A DNA stretch of 64,000 nt. Source: Melanopsichium pennsylvanicum (lineage: Eukaryota > Basidiomycota > Ustilaginomycetes > Ustilaginales). The DNA is taken from the NCBI GenBank assembly GCA_900208305.1, contig OAPG01000019.1, positions 124,001 through 188,000 on the forward strand. Reading direction: 5' to 3'. The notes below the pieces were generated by a model, which saw only the letters and a program-made list of their open reading frames with translations, had not been told where the DNA came from and did not search any database. Made by a program: the position numbers and the translations under genes. Of the stretch, positions 42,127 to 52,800 are shown piece by piece. Each line of letters begins with the position of its first letter. Position 1 is the first letter of the stretch.

Positions 42127-44050
42127 ATGCCCAGTTCACCACTTTTGCTTGATACCAAGAGCAAGATTCAGGTTTTCACTTGTGGAAAAAGTGAGGATCG
42201 AGTTCTTCAAAGTTGATACCGATGTGTGCTAGTATATACCCTTGGCTTCTAGCCTAGCCCACCCCATCCCTGTCGTTTCTTTTCCGCTGCACTCGTTGCT
42301 GCTTGCTCATGTTCGCTTGTGGTAGAGTGACATTCGATGCAAGTGGTAGCGGGACGGTAGGAACACGATTTCCAATAACATGGCAAAAAGCGTGGTTCCC
42401 GCTCACTGCACTTGCTGATCTCGTGCACTGCTGGTTAGTCACGCTCTTTTTCTGTAATGATCCCTAACATGATGCCGAAGTTGGATCAGTCTTGGTTGGT
42501 GGCCTTTGGGAAGGTAGTGGTTTGTTCCTCTGGTCGCGAGGCCAAATGCTGTCACCTTTGAAATGGCTCCGCCTTGTCGATTTATCACTCTTCAGTATGC
42601 TATCCCCAAGTGTCAATTCAGATATACATATATATATATATCTGACATGATCTTGCTCGAAATGTGCTCATGCTGTGGCATTGGTTGACTCAAGAATGTG
42701 TACGATGAGTTTACTCCTGTAGATCCGCTCTACTGATTGCTATGGAAAATCTAAGCTGTATGGTGTGTGCGTGGTGTTCTCCTTGTAGCTTCTTCTCGAA
42801 GGAAGGGAAAAGAATAAAAAAAAAAAAAGTCTGAGAAAAAGGCGGACAAGAAAGTGCTTTGCTATAATTTGTTGTGTGGGAGCCTAAGTTTCGAAATCAA
42901 ATAGAAGAAACAGAAACAGTTGAAGAGCCTTCTTGTACTGGAGGGTACAGTAGCGTCCGGACTTTTACCAAGACGAGTATGCGCTTCGTCTGCTCAACAA
43001 AGGCTGTAAATTACAAAAAAGCAGAATGCTTGGAAAGGCGGCGAGCAGCAGCTCTAGCTAGCCATGTGGTGCCAATATGTGATCTGTTCTGCGCAAGTGA
43101 GTCAAGCTGCAGGCTCGCCGGCACGGTGCCGAAACATGAGTAACGTTAGTGCTGTACTGTAACTAACTGACTGTACTGTTGTTTTGTGATGGCTGTTCGG
43201 TTTTGCGGCCAAAAATAAAGTTGACTTGTTAGGGGCGGTGTGACTGGATGCGCCAAAATACAAAAGTCAAGTTAGGGTTGCTGCTGCTTCTTGTTGCAGC
43301 ACAGCCGAGTGAGTGCCTGGCAAAAAGCCTTACAACAGGGGTAACGACTGAAAACCAAAAAAAATCAAGTTTCAACCTTAGTGCCGAGACAAACACAAAA
43401 CAAAAAACACCAGCCTGCAACCACTAAAATTCTTACAGCGGACCTGTTCACGCTAGATAGCAAAGCACACGCTGCGAACGCACATCTCTCCTTCTTTGCT
43501 CTACAGTATCTCGATTGATCACACTAAGGCCGCCTTCCCGCCTTCCCGCCTTCCGTAGAAGCATCCTACACGCCTGGATCATCTTTCGTTCTGTTCTGTC
43601 AACAGCTTCTGCGTATTGTGACTTGTTTTGCTACTCTTTTCGTCACACCAGCACAGGAACCCAACTCAAGCCACGCGCTCCCACAAAGATACCCCACGAA
43701 GCAGCACAGCACAACCCTCGGAAGCCTGCCGATCGTCACATCTATTGTCCATTTTCACACTCGAATTCATCTTCGGACCCTCCTAACAACCTGTATCTCC
43801 GCACGCTGCGCAGCACATTTTGACTCGTATCAAGTACCAACCGACTGTCCGTTCAACATCAATTGCGCTGCATACATACCAGCCATTCTTGTGCACTTGC
43901 TTCATATTTTCAGCAATCCAAACTTGCCAACCATCTGGATCGTGTCCCTGATCATGCATCTGATGCTCTGAAATCTCCAACGAGCCGGCCGAACCACCAC
44001 GTCAAGCAGAGCGGACGACCGCCAGGTCGGCTCCTTTAACAACATCAAAT
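42127..44050. other. Intergenic stretch, no supported gene
   Basis: About 1.9 kb. Contains an AT repeat at 42621-42642, a GTACTGTAACTAACTGACTG-type repeat near 43152-43180, and a triple CCGCCTTC repeat near 43530-43554. The part 43500-44050 looks like the 5' leader of the next gene. I see no gene. Confidence 0.5.
42617..42646. repeat. AT microsatellite inside an inverted repeat
   Basis: TCAGATATA at the left and TATATCTGA at the right flank an alternating AT core, so the strand can fold into a hairpin. It lies about 500 bases after the HAM1-like gene. Confidence 0.75.
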
Positions 44051-47000
44051 ATGATAAAGGCATCACCATCATCCGACTTAGCAGCGGCTGGACCTTCCAA
44101 CATGCTAGAATCCCGCACAGCTCTTACTCGGCAAGGCTCGGTCGCTCGCACCAATGCTATCGCCATGCTCAAGCGTGCAGCTTCACAACGAGAGATGAAG
44201 GCAAAAGTAGATCCACCCGCCCTTCCTGGTGCTTTCCCATCCGAATCACCCACACCATTTGCTGCATCAAATACAATCAATAATTCCTCTCCTACCGATC
44301 TTAGTCAGGCTTCACTGCCAGTAGCAACAACATATCCGGCGTCGGATACAAACGCTGCTCAAGATGCCCTCCTACTCTCAAGTCAGCCCTTCACCCACAC
44401 TGATGGCTCATCAGACCTGCTCACACCACAGCCCAATCATGCACAGCATTTGCGCCGGCCGCGCATCGACAACGCCATCGCTTCCACATCTTACCTTCCC
44501 ATGACACCCAGTGGAATGCTCCCAGCTCCTTCAAACGGATCCAGCGACCGATCGCGTTCGCCCATGTATCAAGACCGATCCAATCAGCGACCCTTTAACC
44601 GCTCCCCGCTGCCCTCGCTTGAACAGCTTCGCGCACGCATCCTCCTCGAGCGCGAGTCCGCCGGCCTTCAACGAAGCGCTAGCACCAGCGCAGCCAGTCA
44701 AGCCGCCCGAGCTTATGCCCTCGAAAAGCTCCTCGGCAACAGTGGAACAGACGTCTTTTACGATCACACTCCAGAAGGCATACCTATCGGTCGAGGTGCA
44801 GCTACACCATCACCAACACTCGTGTCGGGCCGAGACGATAATCTTACAGACATGGCTTCGGATGACGAAACTGCGCACGAGACAAGGTTGCAGAGGCAGT
44901 CGATCAAAAACCGTCCCTCGCTCAGGAGGAGTCGTACCATCAATGGTCTGACAGCCATGGCCGAGGCGCAGAACAAGGCCGAGTTCGTTCAAGGTGTATT
45001 TCTTGCTGTGCCAGGGCCGGCTTCAAATCGCATCTCACGGATTCATCAACGCAGGGTCGAGCGTCAGAGCATGCTGAACGTGGTCCACGCGACTTCTTCG
45101 AAAGTATCTGTGCCGGAAGAGACAAGAGAAGAATCTGCATCGCCGCTCGATGCGCTACCGGAAGCTGTGCCAAGTCTCTCCCGCCAGCAGTCGCAGCGCC
45201 AGATTGCGAGGACCGAGATGATGCGCAAGCTCAGCACAAGAGGCCGTGCCAACGCAAATGCCACAACTCAGCCTCTGCTGGATCAAAATCAGCGAGCATC
45301 GCCATCTACAGCGGCAGCACACTCAGCTCGACATCCAAAATTACCGCAGGTCATCACCAACTCCCCCGCCGTTGACGAGACCATTAGTCCTGTCGGTGTT
45401 GTCATTCGGCCGCCATCTTCTCCAGTGCCTCCGCATATGGACGCCTATGTATCGCCCTCCGCGACTCCGGCTTTTCGCCAGGCGCTCAGCCCAGTCGATG
45501 CGCAGACATACGCTGCTGTGCCGTTAAAAGATGATCAACTGGCCGCGTCTTCGCCAGGACTAAAGGCGTCTTCCTCCGCTGCATCTTTGTCGTCACACTA
45601 TGCTCCGAGCACCGCAACCGCTCGTCACGTCTACGAACGCAATCGCGAGAGTGCTTTAGCGCTTCTTAATGACGAGGATAATTTCGGATATGAGGCTTCG
45701 CCGTCATTGCCTTCCACCTCGATTCATGCGGGTGTACCTACGCAACGCAGCGTGACGAGCAGGACATCACATATCGAGGACGATGCCGATGCAACGATGC
45801 CGGGGTCTACTGCTCACGATGGTGATGCTTCCGAGGACGAAGGCCTCCATGTTGATGTCGACCATGCCAGAAGGAAGCGTCGTGCTGGTCTCGTTGGACT
45901 CGGTCTGGATCCTCTGACGCCACGACATGCACCAGAAGTGGAAGAGCCTCGGGAGCACCCGACAGCGCAGCGAGAGCAACAGAATATTGACAGGCTGTCA
46001 CCGGGCAAGAGAACGTCCGAACGCGCTTCGAGGCTCAGGCAATCTCTGGCTGGCCTCAGGGTCGAGCCACTCGCGCAAGATGTCTTGTCTAGTCCCGGTT
46101 CGTGTACCGACGAGGAAGCACTTGAGGATGACGCGTTCTATCAGCTTTATTCGCCTGTCGCTCGTGGTTTGTATGACGAGGAGGAGAGCGACGAAGACGA
46201 GGGTGACCAAACGGAAAAACACAAGCGGGAAGCAACGCTCCAGAGCAGCTTGCACGTCAACACTGAATCGCAGCCAGCAGCCATTGTCGTCCAAGGCCTT
46301 GGCTTAATGACATCTTCCAACACCTACAACCATACTCAACCAGCACAAGACTTCGAGCACCCCTCCACTCCGCCTCAACGTCTTTTCCACAGAGGAATGG
46401 CCTCTGTCCCCTGCGACCCTTCGCCAAGCATTGAAACCGAATTCGGCGAAGCCCGCAGAACTCTGTGGGTTGGCTCCAGCCCGGGCGGCTTCAATCTCCC
46501 GCTTCGACTCGATAAATCTCTCATGTCCACCTCTCAGATGATCGCAACTGACTCTCCATCAACTGATCGTAGCCCTATCATGCGAGGCGCGGGCGCCTCT
46601 CGTAAGGCGAGGGGAGACTGGCCTATGTCTGTGGCTAGTAGTGGAACACAGCCTCAAAGTCGGGGAAGTTTAGAGAGCAGGGCTGAAGCAGAGGCGCGAT
46701 TGAGGTCATCAGAAGAGGGGGTCGCGTTTGGTACTGCTCCAAACATCGAATCACCGCTGATCGAGGTACCGGAAGACGAGGCGATGAAGGAGATCGAAGA
46801 TCAGAGTCGACGAACAGCAGTGTTAAGAGCGGCAAACGACCCTTCCGACTCGCAATTCGAACTGCTCTCCGTCCCACGTACGAGAGTAAAGCCGTCGGAA
46901 CGTGTGCAAGCGATGCTCGGTTCGACGTTCCTAGCTGAATACGGCACTAAGCTTGAGTCCGACTCTCGGTCTCGATCTCCCATTGGTGGAAATGATGATG

Positions 47001-50000
47001 ACAATCTCAGAGTGCCCGGCACCCTTGCACACGGTAGCCCAATCTCGAACAACAACAGCAATGTCTCAATCAACGAGATAAGCGACATAGATGGCGAAGT
47101 GGACGACGCCTATCTTCGTAAGGTCGATCGCATGGCAGATAAGCTTGGGAAGATCGCTCGATTCAACACCACGAACACCACGACTGGCGTGGATTGTGTT
47201 GCTCGACCAACTCTCGAACGCAGCAATACCTCGACAGGTAGCCGATTCACGGAGCATATATCGGGTCCACCACCTCCGAGTCAGTCTCAGTGCCCTTCCG
47301 CGGACCTCTCGGCGTTGGTTGGGAATGAAAAGCTGCATTCCTTCCCAGGTTTATCGCAAGCTAGCCCTGTACAGAGTCAGGGAGGATTCAGTCAGATGGC
47401 TGTCTCCTCTGTGTCTTCTCCAAACACACAGGCAAAAAGCGCACAAGCAAGCACTTCAGGCTCACCCGTACTCCCTTCAGCAGAGCAAGAGACCACGAAC
47501 GGCAAACAAATCGGTCTGTTCTCCTCGCTCCGACGCAAAGCTTCCTCTCTCCGCCGCACCCCGTCATCCACTCAAAAAGAAGGAAGCAACTTTTGGGCTC
47601 GTCGAAAGGGCAAAGATGAATCGCCAAAGTTGCCTTCTGAATCGACCTTCATTTCGGCCCCGATTCTCACGGCTACAACGCCCGGTCCTGCAGCCACACC
47701 ATCGAATTCAATCAATGAGACGCCTCAGATTGTCGAGCTTACAACCAATGCTGGTCCGCGGGATCATGGCGAATTCGACCATCGATTGTTTGATGAGAAG
47801 CGTAGGGCTGAAGTGCAACGCAATGCCTCCATGTCTTCCGTCGTCAGTGCACGTATCCGCAACGACTTACAGGATGGGACGGCTGATGCAGACAACTCGA
47901 GCTCTGACCATTACGGTCTTTCGACAGCAACAGGATTGGCGCCGAACACAGCAGCAATGATTCACCGCTACTCACGAATGCTCTCAACCACTCCGCCGAC
48001 ATGCAATGTTCCCGGAGCGACCAAGGAGGACCTGGAGGACCCACCTCGAAAACTTCTCGCCACCGACCCCGTATTTCAAGTCATCTCAGCAACCACCATC
48101 AAAGACCGCTATCTGTTCCTCTTCTCCGATCTCCTCATTATCGCAAAACCTATGTCGGCTCCAGGTAGCATTGAGGGTCAACCATTGAGAAAGATGAAGC
48201 AGACATCCGTCTTGCCGTCGTTAGCGTGGAAGTTTTCGGTGAAGAACATCTTGGAGCTGCATAGGTTGAAGGTCAGCGTGACAACCAACACCCGTGCGTC
48301 CTCTGCCAAGACTAGGGCTGCAAATCCAGTGTTGTGGGGGTTTGTTTCGCATTTTTCAAAAGATCCTGATGCAGCAGCGCGCGCGTTAGTCGTCAAGACT
48401 GGCTTGGATCCCACCCCAGCATCTATCGCACAACTGCTTTACCAGACTCCAGAGCTAGATCGTATTGATCTCACCAACTATCTCACGCACCCGACTCGGA
48501 CGGATGTTCTCAAGGCGTATGTCAGCCAGCATCGGCACGTAGGGGTTTCGATCGAATCAGCGCTGCGTAGCCTTCTGTTGGATTTGAGATTTCCGAGTGA
48601 CTTGGATGCCTTTGAAGCGCTCCTCGTCCACTTTGCGCAGAGCTGGACAGTCCACAACCAGACCATGATTAAGTCCACATTCACATCCGAGATAGCATCC
48701 GACTTGGTCTTTGCCATCATGGCACTGAATGACGCGTTGCACACTGGAGCGGAGAATGGGGCCGTGTCCAGTGGAAGCGTCAACTTCCCTAGGCACGTTA
48801 CGGTGGTCACCCCTGGGCTGTTTAGTGCTCCTTGTCGCGAGTTGTCCAAGTCAGATTTCGTCTCCGTCTTCCGTCAGCACGATCCTCACGGAGTGCTCTC
48901 CGACCGCACGCTCAGCCGCATCTACCTTTCCATCAAGTCGGAACCCCTAGTGCAAGCCTTGGATCGCTTCGAACCACGTTTAGCGATTCGCGTAAAGGGT
49001 GGTAAACTTCCCACGCGTCTGACGTACGCTCAACCGGCGGAGCCCGTGACATTAGCGATCCCAGCCCCCGATCCCGACCTGGCCATCCGTCTGTATGCCC
49101 AGGACACCACCTTTGAACCTCCTGTTCTCACTTTCAGTGGCAGCAACGAAGCGTCGTTCACGATGTGGACGAAATCTCTCGGCCCCAAGCAAGTGGTCTT
49201 TGTTCGTGCCGGAAGGAATGCGAGGTTTTACGGCGGCAGCGAGGTGCACTCTGATGCAAAAGCTGCAGGTGGAGTGGCAACCCTGGAAGCTGGTGGTGAC
49301 AGAATGGGTGGAGAAAATAAAGATTCGCCACTTCCGAGGAGCTTCAACGTCACGGTAGAACGTGCCTTTATGAAGCACTCTTTCACATTGACTAGCATTT
49401 CGCGAGGATCGGCTGGAAGTAAAAGGTTTATGTTCTCCTTTGAGTCTGCGGACAAGGTTGAGCTGTGGAGTCGGAGGATCAAGGAGCAGAGTGAAGTGTG
49501 TATCAAGGCCAAGGCTGTGCGTAGTGCGGGTGATGCAGGGACAACGATAAGGGCTACTGAAGCAGCGGCTCTGCAAGTGTTGCGCGAGACGTTGATTGCT
49601 CCTGAGCATGATGGAATTGTTGCGCCAGCCTTGGGATTAAGTCGGGCTGCGACCGTTTCTGGATCCAACCCTAATCTGCAAAGTAGTGGCACGCAATTGG
49701 GTGCATCTCGAGCGGGACAGCATGGACTTGGGCTCGGCTCATCTATCCACGGCCTTCGAGCACCAGCGCCTTGTACGCCGGCATTGCTGGATAGAACTAC
49801 CTCGACCTCGAGACAATATTATGCAGCGAGTGGAGTTGGACGGCACGAGAGGGAACTTTTGATCCCACCTTCGAGCTCGAGTAGTACTCTCAATTCTGCC
49901 GTCTCAAAGCGGTTGGAGGAAAGGAGTCATCACACCAAAGGATCTGCTTCACTCTCGCTGTACCCACCATCGAGCACGGTTACGAGACTTGGTGCTGTGA

Positions 50001-50329
50001 ATTCCGGTAGTAGTGTTGCTAGGAGCAACTCGGCTAGGTCGGCGAGTAGTCCTCATGCTTCCAATGTGGGACTTCCAACAATTGGGCCCGCACAGACCAA
50101 GTCGGCACAAGGTGCAATTGCATCGGTAGGGGGAAAGAAGAGTGAAGTGGAAGGGGAAAAAGAAAAGGAAAGGGAAGGGGAGAGGGAAAATAAAGTTAAG
50201 CAAGGAATGCAAATCGTCAATGTCACAAGACTCAATTCTCTCCTGGTAGGCATTGTTGCTCATCACCATCAAGCGCAATTGTCACAACAACATCAACAAC
50301 ATCATCATTTTTCAACAGTAACCCAATAA
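44051..50329 (+). CDS. Large Sec7-PH domain protein, putative Arf GEF
   Basis: Encodes 2092 residues. The first 1300 are Ser/Pro-rich and look disordered. Near 1320-1420 is a region with RYLFLFSDLLIIAKP, the signature of a PH-like fold. The Sec7 domain spans about 1425-1600: FVSHFSKDPDAAARALV, then LRFPSDLDAFEALLVHFAQSW, LVFAIMALNDALHTG, and ELSKSDFVSVFRQHDPHG. A C-terminal PH domain (about 1640-1825) contains FTLTSISRG and KRFMFSFESADKVELWSRRI. The tail ends in His/Gln repeats. Sec7 domains exchange nucleotide on Arf GTPases; the layout resembles the Syt1/Yel1-type fungal GEFs. The invariant Glu of the finger (RLPGE) is Asp at residue 1517, and the NTDLH motif is NDALH. Activity is uncertain. 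Confidence 0.85.
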   Translation: MIKASPSSDLAAAGPSNMLESRTALTRQGSVARTNAIAMLKRAASQREMKAKVDPPALPGAFPSESPTPFAASNTINNSSPTDLSQASLPVATTYPASDTNAAQDALLLSSQPFTHTDGSSDLLTPQPNHAQHLRRPRIDNAIASTSYLPMTPSGMLPAPSNGSSDRSRSPMYQDRSNQRPFNRSPLPSLEQLRARILLERESAGLQRSASTSAASQAARAYALEKLLGNSGTDVFYDHTPEGIPIGRGAATPSPTLVSGRDDNLTDMASDDETAHETRLQRQSIKNRPSLRRSRTINGLTAMAEAQNKAEFVQGVFLAVPGPASNRISRIHQRRVERQSMLNVVHATSSKVSVPEETREESASPLDALPEAVPSLSRQQSQRQIARTEMMRKLSTRGRANANATTQPLLDQNQRASPSTAAAHSARHPKLPQVITNSPAVDETISPVGVVIRPPSSPVPPHMDAYVSPSATPAFRQALSPVDAQTYAAVPLKDDQLAASSPGLKASSSAASLSSHYAPSTATARHVYERNRESALALLNDEDNFGYEASPSLPSTSIHAGVPTQRSVTSRTSHIEDDADATMPGSTAHDGDASEDEGLHVDVDHARRKRRAGLVGLGLDPLTPRHAPEVEEPREHPTAQREQQNIDRLSPGKRTSERASRLRQSLAGLRVEPLAQDVLSSPGSCTDEEALEDDAFYQLYSPVARGLYDEEESDEDEGDQTEKHKREATLQSSLHVNTESQPAAIVVQGLGLMTSSNTYNHTQPAQDFEHPSTPPQRLFHRGMASVPCDPSPSIETEFGEARRTLWVGSSPGGFNLPLRLDKSLMSTSQMIATDSPSTDRSPIMRGAGASRKARGDWPMSVASSGTQPQSRGSLESRAEAEARLRSSEEGVAFGTAPNIESPLIEVPEDEAMKEIEDQSRRTAVLRAANDPSDSQFELLSVPRTRVKPSERVQAMLGSTFLAEYGTKLESDSRSRSPIGGNDDDNLRVPGTLAHGSPISNNNSNVSINEISDIDGEVDDAYLRKVDRMADKLGKIARFNTTNTTTGVDCVARPTLERSNTSTGSRFTEHISGPPPPSQSQCPSADLSALVGNEKLHSFPGLSQASPVQSQGGFSQMAVSSVSSPNTQAKSAQASTSGSPVLPSAEQETTNGKQIGLFSSLRRKASSLRRTPSSTQKEGSNFWARRKGKDESPKLPSESTFISAPILTATTPGPAATPSNSINETPQIVELTTNAGPRDHGEFDHRLFDEKRRAEVQRNASMSSVVSARIRNDLQDGTADADNSSSDHYGLSTATGLAPNTAAMIHRYSRMLSTTPPTCNVPGATKEDLEDPPRKLLATDPVFQVISATTIKDRYLFLFSDLLIIAKPMSAPGSIEGQPLRKMKQTSVLPSLAWKFSVKNILELHRLKVSVTTNTRASSAKTRAANPVLWGFVSHFSKDPDAAARALVVKTGLDPTPASIAQLLYQTPELDRIDLTNYLTHPTRTDVLKAYVSQHRHVGVSIESALRSLLLDLRFPSDLDAFEALLVHFAQSWTVHNQTMIKSTFTSEIASDLVFAIMALNDALHTGAENGAVSSGSVNFPRHVTVVTPGLFSAPCRELSKSDFVSVFRQHDPHGVLSDRTLSRIYLSIKSEPLVQALDRFEPRLAIRVKGGKLPTRLTYAQPAEPVTLAIPAPDPDLAIRLYAQDTTFEPPVLTFSGSNEASFTMWTKSLGPKQVVFVRAGRNARFYGGSEVHSDAKAAGGVATLEAGGDRMGGENKDSPLPRSFNVTVERAFMKHSFTLTSISRGSAGSKRFMFSFESADKVELWSRRIKEQSEVCIKAKAVRSAGDAGTTIRATEAAALQVLRETLIAPEHDGIVAPALGLSRAATVSGSNPNLQSSGTQLGASRAGQHGLGLGSSIHGLRAPAPCTPALLDRTTSTSRQYYAASGVGRHERELLIPPSSSSSTLNSAVSKRLEERSHHTKGSASLSLYPPSSTVTRLGAVNSGSSVARSNSARSASSPHASNVGLPTIGPAQTKSAQGAIASVGGKKSEVEGEKEKEREGERENKVKQGMQIVNVTRLNSLLVGIVAHHHQAQLSQQHQQHHHFSTVTQ

Positions 50330-50538
50330 CCCAGTCAGTAACCTGGAAAGTAATTTTTACCCGGCCAAAATCACCGCCTTCGTTTAGAAAAAAGAAACCC
50401 CCCCCCATCATCTCTTTTCTTTATACATTTAATTTCAAAAGGGATGGATGCTACCGATCTTATTCCTCTTTTTTTTTTTTTTTTTGCGTGTGTGGTTTAC
50501 TTGTTTACTTAGCTCGTTCGAGCTTTGACCGCTTTATC

Positions 50539-50573
<35 letters not shown>

Positions 50574-50880
50574 TTATTTTTGGGGGGGCATTTTGTGACC
50601 AACATCCAAAAAATGTCATCTTCAAAATGCGAAAGATATAAGAAGCGTATGATTCTCAAAAAAAAATAAAAAATTAAATTAAATTAAAAAAAAAAAATAA
50701 CATACTGGTACAGTATTCATTTTACAATAAGTGTTACAGTGAATAATGGATGGATGGAACATGTAGTACATTAACAACCAAAAAAGAAGATCAAGGCGTG
50801 TTAGGAACATGTCTTTTTCAAAGGGATGCATGCAGCCTCGATCTATAATACAATTTTGAGATATCAGACAGGACAACGTT
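50330..50880. other. Convergent 3' region rich in homopolymers
   Basis: Between the Sec7 gene (plus) and SET gene (minus), stops facing each other. Contains a T17 tract, a C34 tract and A-rich strings. No gene seen. Confidence 0.7.
50540..50573. repeat. Homopolymer C tract of 34 bases
   Basis: Unbroken run of 34 C, followed after TTATTTTT by seven G. A T17 tract is 55 bases upstream. Confidence 0.95.
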
Positions 50881-52800
50881 TCAGGCAAATACCCTACCTG
50901 TACAGTTCCTCGCACCACACTGACAAGTAATGCCCAATCTGGGCGCTCCACCCTTCGTCCCAGCCTCTCTCTCCGCATCAGCCTTTGTGGCCTTGATAGC
51001 CTGCATCGTATCCTTGCCTGGCTTTGTACTTGGTGTATGGATCGTTGTCACTTTACCACTTCTCCTTCCTCCTCCTCCTCCTCCTCCTCCTCCTCCTGTT
51101 TTTGTTGGACTACTCGGCCCACTCGCCGCCTGAAGGCTTACATCAATATCGTCGCTCCCCATATCACCCGCATAACTGAAACACAACTCCTCTCCCGCAT
51201 CTACCTGCCTCAATGTGAAAAATGCTAACAAGGGTCGCATGATGCTCGCATCATTCGTGTACACGGGTACATGGTAAATGTTAGGATCGCACGAATGGTT
51301 GAAAAACCTCGTATGATTACCCCATAGAGCCGAATCCACAGTAACAAACCGCTCATCTTCCATATCCGATCGTATCATCTGCATGCTCCGTGCATAAGCC
51401 TGTTCGTTTGGTGGAAGCGCTAAAAAGTTCCATACAGGTTCATAGTATTCGGTGCTTGGATCGATCGGACTAGCAGGATCAAAGTTTGAGTCCAACATCG
51501 CTTTGCGACTACGACGAAATTGCGCTGCCTTCCGCGCGCGCCTCTCTGCATCCTTCTTGGCCTCGACGAAGATGATTTGTTCTTGGTCAGATGGTAGAGT
51601 TTTGTCGCGCTTGCGCAACTCGGCATGGTAGAGTTCAGGCTCGGTCTCGCCTTCAAGATACTTGAAGTATTCCTCATAGAGCTCAATGTGATCCGCTGTC
51701 TTGGTGACCAATTGCACCATACGACGTTGCTTTTCGGGTGATCCGCGATAGAATTGAAGCTCGTTTTTCTCGGCGAGATCCTTTTCGATGATCTGCTGAG
51801 TCAGGTGTACTTTGAGAATGTGACTGTCGACTGTTTGTAGGTAAGTAGTTCCTAGCTTCTGATCGTAAACGTTAGCACGGCGCTCGGCCTCTTCGTCTGC
51901 GAGAAGCTCTCCACCGTACGCGCCAACAAAGGTGCCTGCGGGGATGAGTTCGGTTGCTTTGATACCCCATCCTTTGGAGGCTGTCTTGCAAAAAGCGAGA
52001 GGAGCCCTCTTACCCTTTTGGACGACGCGATTACGACACGAGTCAGCACAGGGGCACTTGCTGTTGCATTCAAAGATAGGCGTACCGACAGGGATGTTGT
52101 TACGCAGGCGACCGTCTTCATAGACAAACTCCTTGCGGGGTGGCCTGCCGTCCGGCTCCAGGGCGTTCGGGTCAAACATTCGTTGATAATAGGTTCCTTC
52201 GAAAGGGTAGCATTCGGCTGCACGTTTGAGACAGGAACAGGTGCGGGGATCACATTCATCATCCTCGCAGTCGCATCCGCGGTCGACACAGAGCTCATCG
52301 GTAAGCTGATAGCCATTGATGGTGGGACGGGGCTTGATGTGGCTGAGTGGGGGGACTGAAGGGTCGAGAAGGTAATCGTCTGTCCAACAGAAATCCCAAG
52401 GAGGTATGACGTCGCCGATATTGGATGCATTAGGATTGTCGACGGAAAGCCCTTGGTGGCCCACTTCCCATTGGTCGACCCAGCACTGGAAGTATTGTAG
52501 GAGACGTAGACCTTCGTATTCGGGAAAGTACAGGGGAGGGTTGTTGATCAAGCTGAGCTGAAATGCCTGACCAACGTCCACGGAGCGGATCATTTCGAGG
52601 TATTGTGGGTTCGAGCGAAGCGCCGAGAGTGCCTTGATCTCCTTGCTAGCAAAGGTTACCTTTTCTTCGTGTTGGTTTTGCGAGTTGTTGTTGCGCAACG
52701 AGTGGTCATGTGACATCTCATGGTCGGCGATGTGGGGAACGGTGACCGCGACTCGGGAGGTGGATGCTTCAGGAAGGCCGAGAGAAGCGAAGAAGGACAT
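50881..52800 (-). CDS. SET-domain histone lysine methyltransferase, SUV39/Clr4-like
   Basis: Encodes 639 residues. Pre-SET near 170-265 has clustered zinc-binding cysteines (CDCEDDECDPRTCSC and CNSKCPCADSC). SET follows: KGWGIKATELIPAGTFVGAY (cofactor site), and later NHSCDPNIYHV and ELCFSYAGD. Post-SET near the C-terminus reads CQCGARNCTGRVF. This order, pre-SET, SET, post-SET, is that of H3K9 methyltransferases (Clr4, DIM-5). Between SET halves lies a long insertion (about residues 330-460, with helices rich in Glu, Arg and Lys). A poly-glycine run of about 11 residues (encoded by CCT repeats at 51064-51097) precedes post-SET. No chromodomain is seen. Expected to act in the nucleus on histone H3 and heterochromatin. 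Confidence 0.88.
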   Translation of the reverse strand: MSFFASLGLPEASTSRVAVTVPHIADHEMSHDHSLRNNNSQNQHEEKVTFASKEIKALSALRSNPQYLEMIRSVDVGQAFQLSLINNPPLYFPEYEGLRLLQYFQCWVDQWEVGHQGLSVDNPNASNIGDVIPPWDFCWTDDYLLDPSVPPLSHIKPRPTINGYQLTDELCVDRGCDCEDDECDPRTCSCLKRAAECYPFEGTYYQRMFDPNALEPDGRPPRKEFVYEDGRLRNNIPVGTPIFECNSKCPCADSCRNRVVQKGKRAPLAFCKTASKGWGIKATELIPAGTFVGAYGGELLADEEAERRANVYDQKLGTTYLQTVDSHILKVHLTQQIIEKDLAEKNELQFYRGSPEKQRRMVQLVTKTADHIELYEEYFKYLEGETEPELYHAELRKRDKTLPSDQEQIIFVEAKKDAERRARKAAQFRRSRKAMLDSNFDPASPIDPSTEYYEPVWNFLALPPNEQAYARSMQMIRSDMEDERFVTVDSALWGNHTRFFNHSCDPNIYHVPVYTNDASIMRPLLAFFTLRQVDAGEELCFSYAGDMGSDDIDVSLQAASGPSSPTKTGGGGGGGGGGRRSGKVTTIHTPSTKPGKDTMQAIKATKADAEREAGTKGGAPRLGITCQCGARNCTGRVFA

